From Gonium pectorale (taxonomy: Eukaryota; Chlorophyta; Chlorophyceae; Chlamydomonadales; Volvocaceae): DNA of 14,654 nt. Below are positions 1-10,200 of the stretch, piece by piece (positions within the stretch are counted from its first letter, which is position 1; the number at the start of each line of letters is the position of its first letter). Where the stretch lies: positions 1,431,079 to 1,445,732 of the forward strand of contig LSYV01000013.1 of NCBI GenBank assembly GCA_001584585.1, given 5' to 3'. The notes below the pieces were generated by a model. The model made no database searches. It was not told the DNA's origin and saw only the letters and a program-made list of their open reading frames with translations. Position numbers and translations under genes: made by a program.

Positions 1-177
1 CGCTCGTCGCCAGTGTCGGACCCGGGACCACACCCGGGGTGTGCCGCTTCGCAAGAGGCTACCAGACCCAGACCGCCGTGCCGCCCCCCACCCATGCCGC
101 TCCTCCCGCTTTCGTGACGTCCGCCCTCCCCCCACACACCCTTCCCTTTCCCTTCAACCCCCCCCCACCCCCGCCAG

Positions 178-3100
178 GCCGAGAGCACGAGCCGCTTTGC
201 GTGGATGCTCCGCTCCTGGATGCGACCGCACTTCCTGGACGAGGACTTCCTGCAGCGGGCGGAGGCCAGGTGGGGCGGAGGCGGGAGGGGGCGGAGGAAA
301 GAGGCAGGGTGCGGAGGAGCAGCGGATGTCGGGTGGTATTAAAGATGGGAAACGGATGTCGGGTGGGGTGAAGGCGAGGCTTGGTTTGAATGGGCTGCTG
401 GATGGCTGCGCTGTGGTGTGAAGCGAGCTGCTGCACGGGGGGCCAGGCAGGGCCGACGGGCGAAGGTACCTGTATGTCTTGAAAGGAAACGGTGCGTGTG
501 TCTCCGTAGTACGAAGGTATGCGTCTCCGTAAGGGGGACCGTGTGGATGGGTAACGAAGAAAAAGGTGGGGGTCCAGGGAATTGGCTGGTCGGACGCGAG
601 CGGGATCTAGCTGGATAGGGCGGGTGGGGGCTTGATGGAGGCGCGGCTGCTGGTGTGGCGGGGCAGGGGGCTGAGGGTGGCAAGGGGTGGGATGAGGCGC
701 GGACGCAGGGAGAAGGAGACGGGGCAACGAGCAGGAGCCGGAAGGAGCTGCTCCTGAAGCCGCTGCAGCCGCGGGGATGCGGCTTTAGCGGGGCCCGGGC
801 GGTTCGGCTGGGCTCGATATCGCGGGGCGGCCCGCCGGTTACGGGCGCACATTGGCGAATGACCGCGTACCTGCCCCTTCCAACGTTCCACGACTCTCTC
901 GTCCAGCGCCCCCCGCACACACCCGCCCCCTGCCCCCAGACGCACGCACACAAGCACACCCACCCCCGCACACCCACACACCGTGATCCAGCCTGTCCAC
1001 AAGCACGCACATTCGCATGACGTAACACACCGTGATCCACACCGCCCGCGTGGTAACGCTGCCGAGCCCCCTCCCCTTCCACGGACTGAATGAACCTCCC
1101 CTCCCCTCCTCTCACCGCCTTCTCACGCTACGACCCGCCATGACCCTCCGCACCCCGCCCCGCCCCGCATCCACCGGGCAGATACGAGCGCTTCCTCCGC
1201 CTGCGGGCTGCACACCCCCGGGTGGCCCTGGTGCCGGCCGCCGACATCGCCCTGCTGTGGCACACGCACCTGGGGCTGAGCGGGGAGTACGAGGCGGCAT
1301 GCGCCGAGTGGCTGGGGCCGGAGGCGGGGCCCTGGGAGCCCGAGTACCTGAGCCTGGAGAGGGGAAGGATGGTGGTGGCGTACGGCATGACGGCGGCGCT
1401 GTACGAGAGGATGTACGGTGGGCGGGGCGTTGTACGGCGGGAGCCGGGAATGGACTGGGCCGGCCTGGGCCACACCAAGGGATGGCCTGGGAGTGCGCCC
1501 CTGAAAGTCACCAGGCCCCCAACCGCCCAGCCGCCAACCACCCAACCTCCAACCGCCCACCCCCGCCCCGGCAGACGAGCCGTACAGCGGCCCCGACACC
1601 GCCTGGCTGCCCGACATGGAGCACTTTCCGCTGCTCTCCCCCACCAACCCCCTCGCCTTCGCGGCGGGCCGCGCCTTCCGGGAGTTCCCCTTGCCGGACA
1701 GCGAGACCGCGCTGCGCGCCGCCGAGATGCACCTGGCGCTGTGCGGCGGCTCCGTGGCGCGCCTGTTCCCGGTGGGCGGCAGGGAGCCGCCGCGTAGCGG
1801 CGCGCACGCGCTGTACGCGGCCTGGCTGACGGCCGAGGCGTGCGGCCGCTTCTTCGACGACTACACTTGCCGCCGGTGCTGCTTCACGCGCAGCTGGAGC
1901 ATCCGGGTGGCCACCGTCGAGTGAGCGGCGGGCCGGGGTCAGGCGGGTGGCGGGCGGCGGGGCGTGGATTAAGTTGGCGGGGCGGCTGGCAGGCGGGCGG
2001 GCGGTTGACGGGCGGGGCGATTGGCGGTTAGCGGGGCGGTTGGCGGTTGGCGTGGCGGTTAGCGGGGCGATTGGCGGTTGGCGTGGCGGTTAGCGGGGCG
2101 GTTGGCAGGCCGGCTGGCGGGGCGGGGATTGGTGGGATAGGGGACGTCGTGTGGCGGCGGAGGCGAAAAAACAAGGGGAGCCGAGTGGTGGTTGCGGCGG
2201 CGTTGGTGACGGCGGCAATGGCAGGGATGGCGGTGGCAGGGATGGCGGCGGTGGCGGTGGTGCGACCTGCGCTGCCCGGTGGGCTCAACCGCTACCAACA
2301 TACCCTCCCCGCCCTTCGCCCAGTTGACCCCGCCCCCGCCCCCGCCCCCGCCGCCCCCGTAACCACCCCAGGCGCGCCGCGATGGTGCTCGTGGCAATCG
2401 CGCACCTTCGGTACCTGGTCGACTCCTCCAGCCACCCCTTCCTGCTCGCCATCACGCTGCGCAAGGGGCTCTGGAAGCCGGAGCTCTTCGAGGAGCAGCA
2501 GCAGCAGCAGCGGCGAGAGGAGGAGCACCAGCAGCGGCTACAAGAGCGGCCCTCGGGCGGTGGGTGTTCCCCTGGGCACTGGTTGGGGGCCCACTCTTGG
2601 GGGGCTGGCGGGTTGGCTGGTTCGGGCTCCGCCGACGGAAATCGCGGCGAGTGCGGTGGACCGGTGGGATCCTCCGCGAGGGGCGCCTGCAAGGGCAAGA
2701 AGGAGGCTTCGTTAGGGCGGGCGGGCGGGCCGTTGGGCGACCCGCACCGAAGCAGGTCTGTGGGCCGGGACACGGCCCGCCAGCGAGCGGACAGCTCGAC
2801 GGGTGGACCGGTCCTGGCGGGTACCCGGGTACCCGGGTACGACGCAGGAAGGGGGTCCCAGACAGCAGGCGCAGCGTGCCGGGAGCCGTGCGGCGTCCCC
2901 GTTTCAGCTCCGGGTGAAAGGCCGGCGGCTAGGGGCGCCGGCGCAGGCCCACCCCCACCACCCAACCGACAGTCCCACCACTCAATCGACAGCCCCACCC
3001 CCACCCCCACCCCCGCTTACCTGCACACGCGTGCAGGCATGCGGTCCATGTCAGGCATGGCGGCGCACCCGGCCGCCGCCGGCCGCTCCAGCCGCTCGCT

Positions 3101-3901
3101 GGGCCGCTCCGAGTCGCAGCTGTCGGGCATGTTTGCGGGGTCGGGCTTCCGTACGGCCGACCCGGAGGCGTTCGTGGACCACCCATCCATGGCGGGCCTC
3201 ACGGCGCTGCTGGAGAGCTGCGCCGCCAGCAAGGCGCCCAGCATGATGCGCGGGGGCCACAAGGTACGGCAGGTGGTTACGGCAGGGGTACGGCGGGGTA
3301 CATGCACGGGGCTCGCGGTGACCCCCGCGCGCTGGTCTGCGTTGTACGAGGCGGGAACAGGATGGGCCGTGCTTGCCGCCGTGCCGTACCGAGCGCCACG
3401 GGGCACGGCGCAGCCTGCGGCCCTTTCGCCGCCCGCCCCGTGTGGGAATACTCACACGCACACATAAGGCCGCAACGGAGCTGGGTCCTACAACAACACC
3501 ATCACTTTCGCGCTTACGCTCGTCGTATGCGTCGTTCCATTTCAACACAAGGCCGTAACGCGTTTAATTGCTGCCCGTTCTTCCGTTCATTTACCCGCAC
3601 GATCGGGCGTACCGGTACCAGCCGCCCACGCCGCTTCCCCACTTTCTGCCGCCCGCTTGGTCTTACCCGCGTGCCCCTGCCGCTGCCGCTGCCCGCCCGC
3701 CCGCGCCGACAGATGCAGAAGCACCAGACCACGCCGCCGCTGCCGCGCGGGGTGGCGCCCCTGTGGGCCATCCTGGGCGCGCAGGGCTACGCGGAGCGGC
3801 CGCGCAAGCTGTTTGAGTACCTGTGGCGCGGGGCAGTGGCCCGGGGGGTGGCCAGCGTGATGACGTACGGCGAGGAGGAGCTCTTCTACCCCCACCGGTG
3901 A
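178..3901 (+). CDS. GRDP-like (DUF1399) protein, 3' six exons, 5' end outside window
   Basis: Proposed exons are 178-269, 1182-1417, 1575-1920, 2372-2559, 3037-3263 and 3713-3901 (TGA at 3899). All five introns are GT-AG and all phases agree, giving 425 visible residues. The family call rests on the DUF1399 core across the first junction: FAWMLRSW, then FLxxAxxRYxxFLxL, then LVPAADIALLWHTHL with the signature W-H-T-H at visible residues 57-60, then a YEAAC/WLG segment. This matches the plant and fungal glycine-rich-domain-protein family (RYxxFLxL, LVPTxDIDxxWHTHQ, YxxxC). The rest is a less recognisable alpha-helical stretch (FFDDYTCRRCCF; LRYLVDSSSHPFLLAITLRKG), a Q/E/R-rich charged run at residues 265-285, and a Ser/Gly/Ala-rich linker. 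The C-terminus reads GEEELFYPHR. I do not see the Gly-rich tail of plant GRDPs. The biochemical role of DUF1399 is unknown; plant members are linked to development and stress. Upstream exons must exist because 178 opens in phase 0 after a polypyrimidine tract and AG, with no start codon. Confidence 0.82.
270..1181 (+). other. Intron of the GRDP-like gene (912 nt)
   Basis: GTGGGG donor at 270 and GGGCAG acceptor ending at 1181. The flanking exons end in phase 2 and join as AG|A (Arg), giving AEAR-YERFL, so no further exon is needed. It contains two direct repeats: a 14-nt copy starting CGGATG at 323 and 353, and a 15-nt copy ending CCGTGATCCA at 976-990 and 1025-1039. The 3' third is CA/C-rich. 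Open frames in this stretch have no recognisable content. Confidence 0.75.
1921..2371 (+). other. Intron of the GRDP-like gene containing a GGCGGTT-rich minisatellite
   Basis: A GTGAGC donor at 1921 overlaps a TGA that would otherwise end the frame at 1922-1924. The acceptor is CCCCAG, ending at 2371. The codon split GA|G restores Glu and joins VATVE to RAAMVLVAIAHL in one frame. The short reading (stop at 1922) is therefore a possible intron-retention product, while splicing adds about 200 residues. Most of 1921-2130 is a G-rich, T-interrupted tandem repeat. Confidence 0.7.
2014..2106 (+). repeat. Tandem repeat, 31-nt unit, inside a GRDP-like intron
   Basis: Two full 31-nt units at 2033-2063 and 2064-2094 start GGGGCG and end GGCGGTTAGC, differing at one position (GGTTGG versus GATTGG). 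A shortened 19-nt unit precedes them at 2014-2032, lacking 12 nt of the middle. A partial unit follows from 2095 (GGGGCGGTTGGC). Each unit is itself built from shorter GGCGGTT/GGCGTGG pieces. It is a short minisatellite, not a CRISPR: the units abut with no spacers. Confidence 0.85.
2817..2840. repeat. Palindromic 8-bp tandem GGGTACCC motif
   Basis: Three overlapping copies of GGGTACCC/CCCGGGTA in a row lie within the GRDP intron 2560-3036. The stretch is both an 8-bp tandem repeat and self-complementary, so it could form a short hairpin or simply be slippage-expanded. It does not touch an exon or a splice site. Confidence 0.8.
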
Positions 3902-5312
3902 TTGCCGTACACCGCAGCACATTGCCGTACGTGGTGACGTTGCGCAAAAAGGTTCTTGCGTGGCGTAGAAAGCATGGGCCGTGATCCGAGTGCGCGCGGG
4001 TGGTGGTAAGGGGGAGGGCCTGGTGGCGGAGGAGGGCTTGTGAGTGGGGCGTTTGTTTGTTGCTATCAATGTTGTTCTTAATGTTGGTGTTGTTTTGGTC
4101 TTGCTGTTGGACCGTCATTCGCGGGAGCGCTGGCAATACCGGAACTGGGGCTGCAGCCCGAGCTGCGGGCGCCGGCGAGGGCGGGTCCGGAGGCGCTGGC
4201 AAGCACACCGTGTTTGCCGGTGTCTGCGACAGTGCGTGCCAGGCACCTGTTTTCTGTGTTGCACGAGTACAGGATGGCCGTTAGCGCGTGCTCTCCGCAT
4301 ACGGCTGGTGGTGCTTGTGAGGATTTTTGTTATATGTAGCACTAGTCGTACGTATGGATATGTCTGCTAACCCGGCCGTGCTGTTCAGGACATTCTGGTG
4401 TCCTGGTAAGGCAAACCACATCTTCGCGTGCGGAGGTCTGGGCGCTGCCGACCTGTGCCGGTCATTGAACTCTGTGCCGTGGCATTCGTGCTTGTGGGTG
4501 CTGCTCGTCCAATGTGCTTGATTCGTACTCCCTGCGCGCGGGGCTGGTCCGCAATCCAACTCGAAAGCTGTCGATGCACAAAGCCGTACATTGCCGTGTG
4601 CAAATGCTCCGTGCGGTAAGGCAAAGCAACGGAGTCATGCTTGTTGCATGCCCGTGCGCTGAGCATTAGCTGGTCCGACTTTCAGCTGCATTTTTGCAGT
4701 CTGTCCGTGGTCTGCAGCGGCGGACTAGCTGTTATTTTCATATGTTCTACACTTGAAGCCCACACTACAGTATCGATACATCCATACTCCGTGTATGTCC
4801 TACCTGTAAATCCTTCTGGAGCAGAGAGCATGTTCCCTTGTTGTGGAGGTTGTGGCTACCGTACTCGTATAGGCAAGTTATCGTCAACATGCGCGGGCGT
4901 TGGGTGAAGGAGCAGCCGCAGCCCGCCCCGCTTGCTGAAGGGTAGACCCATCCCCAACCTCAGCCCGACCAACGGTGCCGTTGACCGCACTTCAAGGATG
5001 ACTGCATGATGAGGAGAATGCCGAACGTGTCTGGGACTGCATGGGAGCCATGGGAGGCGGGCTCCCTCTTTCTATGCAGGTTTCTCTTTTTTCCATGCAT
5101 GGGAGATGGGAGTCTGGAACTCTGGATCACCGGATGGGACGCATCTGACACATCTCGCATGGGACATGGGTGCCAGTCATGCAGTTAGGTGGTTGCAGTT
5201 TTGCCGTAGCAGCTGGCGCTAGAGGTCAACCGTCCTACCGAGGTAGAGATCCTCTACATGCAAGGAAAATGTCTGTTGTGATCGTACTTTATGGACTGGT
5301 CGTGAGAAACCT
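3902..5312. other. 3' flank of GRDP-like gene and intergenic DNA; no gene seen
   Basis: After the TGA at 3899-3901, the 10-mer ATTGCCGTAC occurs at 3901-3910 and again at 3921-3930, with a diverged copy near 4588. From about 4040 the sequence is visibly less GC-rich and more T-rich than the coding or intron DNA, which fits a 3' UTR and intergenic stretch. Open frames here are short, overlap on both strands, and carry no family motif that I recognise. A 6-bp inverted repeat (GTAGAG/CTCTAC) sits at 5243-5257. The end of the 3' UTR is most simply the TGTAA at 4805. Confidence 0.55.
4805..4809 (+). terminator. Candidate poly(A) signal (TGTAA) for the GRDP-like gene
   Basis: TGTAA is the usual polyadenylation signal of volvocine algae. 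This is the first plus-strand copy I find after the GRDP stop codon, about 900 nt downstream. That would give a long but not unusual 3' UTR for these algae. Assignment is by position only. Confidence 0.4.
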
Positions 5313-6111
5313 GAAACCGCTGAAACGGCGAAGTTTCTCAGCGGCCCTCGCCGTTCCATCATTCACCTGTCGGAACCAGTGCCGCCAAACGCGTTTGCAG
5401 AGCAGTGGCGCGCCACGCTGGACCTTGATCCACATCAGCAAAACAAGCTGCGTCACCTGACGGCCGCGAGCTGCGTGGCGGTCAACCTCGAAGCGGTGAT
5501 GGATGCCGTCGGCGCCGGCAGTGCGTGAGAAATCAAGCGGCAGGCTCTGGAGGCCGCCTCCGCATCTGGACACACGGCCATAGTACAGAGCCTCGTGAGT
5601 CGTGACACGCTGGCGCGGCCTGCGTTCACCTGGCATGGTCTCACGAGCCGCGGATGCAGCGGTGGGGGCCGCGGCCAGGGGGGGCCACGAGGCGGTGTGC
5701 GAGGCGCTCCTCCGCTTGGGCGCGCGCTGGCAGCCCTGTCACGTGGCCTGCGGCCCACGAGCCTGCGGACTTCAGCTAGAGCCGCATCAGCAGCAGCGCC
5801 TCCTTCCACAATGACGAGTCTTCAACGGGCACGGGGCCCTGGCGGAGTGGCTGCTGCAGCGGCGGCCGGAGGGGCCCATCGGCCCCGCGGACAACCCGCG
5901 GAGGCCCCTGCACGTGCGCGCGTGCTGCCAGCTCCGGGTGGCTGCGGCGGAGGGCTGCGGCCTGCCCGCGCTGCAGGCCCTGTACCGGCGCTGCGGCGCG
6001 GCGCGCATGGGCCCGGCCCTGGACTGGGACGGCATGCTGGGAGCTGCTTTCGTCGGTAACGCTGCTGATCGCGCGGCAAACGTCAAGTGGATCCGCGAGC
6101 ACGGGTGGTGA
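5313..6111 (+). pseudogene. Ankyrin-repeat family gene relic with stop and frame change
   Basis: One frame from 5313 to about 5594 reads TAKFLSGPRRSIIHL, LSEPVPPNAFAEQW, KLRHLTAASCVAVNLEAVMDA, then hits TGA at 5526-5528 and continues with QALEAASASGHTAIVQSL. From about 5640 the similarity moves to another frame: AAARGGHEAVCEALLRLGARW, TGA at 5812-5814, then GHGALAEWLLQRRPEG, AAAEGCGLPALQALYRRCG and LDWDGMLGAAF, ending KWIREHGW at the TGA 6109-6111. AxxGHxxxVxxLLxxGA is the ankyrin-repeat pattern. The SEPVPPxAFAxxW opening matches, from memory, the N-terminal region of a large volvocine ankyrin-repeat family. The end is shorter than expected. Splicing from a GTGCGTGAG donor at 5521 to the CAG ending near 5657 would restore the phase and remove the first stop, but would also discard the ankyrin-like segment and leave the second stop. 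A decayed copy is therefore the simpler reading. Confidence 0.6.
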
Positions 6112-7220
6112 TGCGGACTGGGTTGTTCCTTGTATTTCTTGATATCCCTTTGGACGGACCTCTGCCGATCCTAGCACCTCTAAAAGTCTAAATCCGTCTC
6201 GCTTTGACACTGCCCGTCGACTGTGGTGGTCTGGATCGGCCGGGGCTGCAGGCTGCTGTCGGCCGTTTTACGTCGCTGCCTCTGCATTCGACGCGGCAAA
6301 CATGGCATGAGCAGCGAGCCACAGGCGCGGTGGTCGGGATACAAGGGCGGCGCCGTGGCTTGTGGCGAAACGGACGCCTTGTGCGGTGGAGGCGGTGGAG
6401 TGGAGGATTCACCTTAGTCGGGCTGTTGGTGCCCCTCGCCTCGCTCACGTGCTGTGCAGCGAGTCCCTATGTAACACTTATACACATGTGGCCGACACAT
6501 AAGTTTTTGGGTCGGGCGGCGGGTCCATGATGGACTGCGGCTTAGTTGCGCTTTTCTTTTCGGGTTCTGGGCCTTACGGCTGAACAGGACTTATGAGGAC
6601 GTTTCACCCTCTCTGATTGGCAGGTCGGGAGCCAATCGGCTCGTGTGGCCTGCAACCCCTCCCTGGGGTGCCTGTAATCTGTAATTCAGGTTGCTTGCTG
6701 GCTACCTGCCTGGCTTGCTCGCCCCATCGTCTGTGAGCATGCCGTTGGCGTACTTCAACACGCACTTCTAGGTGGAGCACGGGGCGGAGCCCCATGCACA
6801 TGTGACACACGAACGGCACAGCAATTAAGAGTCATGGGCTGAGGCTGTCGTGGTTGGCTCGAGGCGCCTGGCTCATGCGGAGCTTCGCCAGCTCGCCGCA
6901 AAGCCAATGTCCCAAGCCTGGGGCCGCGCCAACGGCATGGGGGTGCGCACTTCGCGGCGCTTCCGTGCTGCCGACGCCGCGCGCCTGGCGCTGGCAGGCC
7001 GTCCTCCCGGGGCGAACCCCGCAATTGGCAGATCGCCCAACGAGTATCCGGCCAACACCCGCCTCGCCTAACCATGCAGCCGTGGCACATCCCCCGCCCC
7101 CGCCCTGCGGGTCTCGTTCTGTTCTGTCCAGCCACCAGCGCTCCCTCACAACGAACGGCGGCTCTCGCTTGCAGCGTTCCTTGCCAATGGTCTGGTCTGA
7201 CCTAGAGTCTGCCCCATTCC
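6112..7220. other. Intergenic region between ankyrin relic and TBC gene; no gene seen
   Basis: Plus-strand TGTAA copies lie at 6470-6474, 6673-6677 and 6680-6684 and could serve the ankyrin locus. The minus-strand complement (TTACA), which would end the TBC transcript, was not found by eye between 6112 and 7220. The TBC 3' end is therefore undefined here and may use a variant signal. Open frames in 6200-7220 on both strands have no recognisable motifs. Confidence 0.5.
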
Positions 7221-10200
7221 TCACTTCCCCCGCGCCGCGCTCCCCGCTCTCCCTCTCCCCACCGACCCGCCCTTGGCCGCGCCCGGGCCCGCCTCCCACT
7301 CGCGCCGGAGCGCAGCCAGCCGCTCCGAGACGCTATTCCGGAGCGCGCGCCTCAGGAGGACCCGTGGGTCGGCCGGCAACAGCCGCGGCAGGTTCTTGGC
7401 CGAGAGCGACTCCAGCAGCGCCTCGAAGGGCAGGACCACCAGGCGCGACTCCGCCAGCTGCAGAACGGCCAGCCCCACCCGGAAGACCTTGATTGTTGGA
7501 CGGGGATGGGGGTTGAGACTAATAAATAACTTCAGTTTGATAAGAATAGAACTGGCATGTACCGCGGTGAGGATGGCGTGAGTTGAGGTGTGAGGTTGGG
7601 GCGAGGGGCGGGGGCATTTTACATTGGTAAGGCAGGCAAAAGCGGAGGTCCGCGACAAAAGAGCAGGCACACGTCAAGCGGGGGGGCGCTAGGGCACGAG
7701 GTCGCGCCGTCCCAGGTGGCGAAACCCGTACGGAAGAGGCGAGGGACAGCGGCTCGGCACGGGCCGCCACACGGTGCCCACCGCGCCGGTTGCCCAGCGC
7801 AGGGCGAAGCGTGGGCCACCCGCAACGCACACGGAGATGTCCGGGACAGGTTGGGGTGGGGTGGGGTGGGGGGCAGTCCCTACCGTTATCGGGTTCCTAT
7901 AACACCAAGGAACCCGGTCCTTGAGCACCTCTAGCCCTTACAGGCACGACGGCACTGACCGTTTTAAGCCCCTCGGCCAGGAACACGTCCCACACGGGCA
8001 GCAGGTGGCTGAACGGCAGGCTGTACGCAAAGGCGGTGTTGAACCAGTGCGTCGCGAAGAACAGCGGCTCCACGCCCTCGCGCTCCATGCGGGCGGCCAG
8101 GCGCGGCACGGCGTCGCGGAGGAGGCCCTTGAACTGCAGGCGCGGGGGGTGGGGTGGGCGGGGTGGGGGTAGAGGAGTGCAGAGCGCGTCCGCAAGAGAG
8201 GCCTGGGCTCGCACGACCCCATCGAAGCATACCCCTCGAGGAGCGGAGCTGCAGGCCAGCACTGCCGCATGTACCAGCGGTCAGCTGCACTACCGTACTT
8301 CTGCCGTTTGGGCTGCGGCGGGTCCAGCCCGGCGTGCTGGAACGCCCAACGGCGTGGCGACTCGGCGTAGGGGCAGGCAGCCGGGCGCGGCACGCACCTG
8401 GTGGCGCATCTTCCTGGCGCGGCAGTCGAAAGCCCCCTGCCGCCGGCCGACGTCATTTCACCACCAGTCCCTCTCCCACCCAGCAAGGGGGAGCTGCGCG
8501 CGCACGAACCCCCGCGAAGTCGCGTGAACAATCGTGAGCGATCCCACCTTCCTGGGTCCCTGCCACGCATCCCCCCTCCTCCATTACCCCCACCCTCTGC
8601 CTCTGCAACCCCCCGTTCCCCACGAGCGAAGGCACGAAATGGCCCGGCTGGCTGGCTGGCGGGCGAACGCTGACTTGCGTCCAGCCCGGCACCAACAACC
8701 CCTGCTTCTCACATACCCCCCGTCTCCCAGCTTCAACCCCGCCCCTCCCCTCCCCCCACACGCGAGGCGGCCCCCCACCTGGTAGCAGCAGCGGTGCAGC
8801 CCCGGCATGCCGGCCAGGTACAGCGGCCGCAGCCCCTCGCCGCCGGGGCCGCCCAGCGGGCCCTGCAGGCAGCAGGCGTTTGGGCGCCGCGGGGCATGGG
8901 GCTTGGTGCTCCGCCCGAGCAGTGCGTGACGAAGTATGCAAGCGGCTCACGCTCACGATCGATGGCCAGTGATCAAACAGGCAGCAAGCAAGCAATATGG
9001 CCGGCAGCCCATCGCACTCCGCCCGTCGCACTAAAGAGACCACTAAGGACTGACTTCTGCTGGTGATGCCGAGTGCTGTGCGTATGGGGATTGGAAGGAG
9101 TTCTCGACAGAGAGGGCGGAGGCGCATGTCATCCCGGCACACACAACAGCACAGTATATGGTAGGCGGGGGGGGGACGGAATGCGTTCCGCGGTTGACGC
9201 CGCAGCGGCTCCAAGACGCCTTCCGAGAGGCCCCCCCAGCAGGCCGCGTACAGGACACGGCAACAAGGAACGGGAATGCCTGGCTTGCCCCAAGGCACCC
9301 ACGATGACAGGTGCAGCCCCCCCCCCCATCCCCACCCTCCTCCATCCCGCCCCGCCGTTTCCCCTAACCACGCCCCCCTCCCCTCCCCCGCCCCCCCCGT
9401 TCCCCGCCCGCTCGCCTGCATGACGGCCACCAGCGTCCAGAACGCCTCCTCGGGCGCCAGGTACAGCAGCAGCACCGCCGCCACGAAGCCCATGCCCTGC
9501 ACATAGCCCACCTGCGCCGACCGGGCGGCGGGCGGAGGGGTGGGAAGGTGGAGGGAGAGGTGGCGGGCGCGCAATCCGGGCGGGCGAGGCAGCAGGGTGC
9601 CGCATGGCCCCGCGGAACGAGCGCGCGAGCGACGGAGCGGCGAAGTGGAGGGGAGGGGCGTACGGCGGATGAACGGCCAGGCGCCCGCCCCGCAGTGCCC
9701 CTTTCCCATCGCCTGCGTGCCGCCGGGCCCACCGGAGCCCTAGCACCAGCACCAGCACCAGCACCACCATCGCCCCGTGCCCGTGAGAGGCCGCAGCCCA
9801 CAAGCCTCGAGGCAGCGTGACCTTGCGCAGCCGCGCGCGACGCGCTGCCATCTCCGACGCCCCCCCCCGCGGCCCCTCCGCTCCACCCCCACACGGCGCA
9901 ACCCGCGTCCTGCCCCGCCGCCCGACCTGATGGCCTCCCGGGCGGGACGCAAACACTTTTTGCCCCGATGCACACCCCCTCGGGCGGGCCCCACCTACCC
10001 CCGGGTCGTATCGCGCGTAGGCCGTGAGCACGTTGAAGAGCGCCCGCTGCCCGGGCCCCTGGCGGTCCATGAAGAAGATGTGGGTGGGGAAGGTGCGGTT
10101 CAGGTCGCGCATGATGCTGGTCACAACGTCAGGATCCAGATCCACCGCCGCCGCAGCAGCAGCCTGCGGCGGCGCTGCCGGCGCGGACGCCACTGGCGCG

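Noticed and set aside
1..177. Possible upstream GRDP exon at the left edge
   Set aside because: The C-rich tract and AG before 178 show intron sequence, but nothing in 1-120 can be tied to the family or to a clear donor.
2014..2106. CRISPR-like repeat array
   Set aside because: The units are directly adjacent without spacers, in a eukaryotic intron.
2382..3467. 361-codon plus-strand open frame read as a single gene
   Set aside because: It is two GRDP exons (2372-2559 and 3037-3263) in the same frame with the intron between them translated. The intron has good GTGGGT and TGCAG borders.
3587..4208. Minus-strand open frames antisense to the last GRDP exon
   Set aside because: They mirror a well-supported exon on the other strand and show no family signature or splice logic.
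5243..5257. Inverted repeat GTAGAG/CTCTAC as a terminator hairpin
   Set aside because: A six-base stem is expected by chance, and bacterial-type terminators are not relevant in this nuclear DNA.
5521..5657. Intron that would rescue the ankyrin frame
   Set aside because: The GTGCGTGAG donor and GATGCAG acceptor are phase-compatible, but the removed stretch encodes a good ankyrin helix pair and a later TGA at 5812 remains. Kept only as an alternative within the pseudogene entry.
6730..6775. Short plus-strand peptide-like stretch (PLAYFNTHF followed by a stop)
   Set aside because: Too short, with no flanking splice sites or neighbouring coding signal to support an exon.
8453..9709. 418-codon minus-strand open frame
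   Set aside because: It overlaps TBC exons in a wrong frame and crosses introns; no motif is found.
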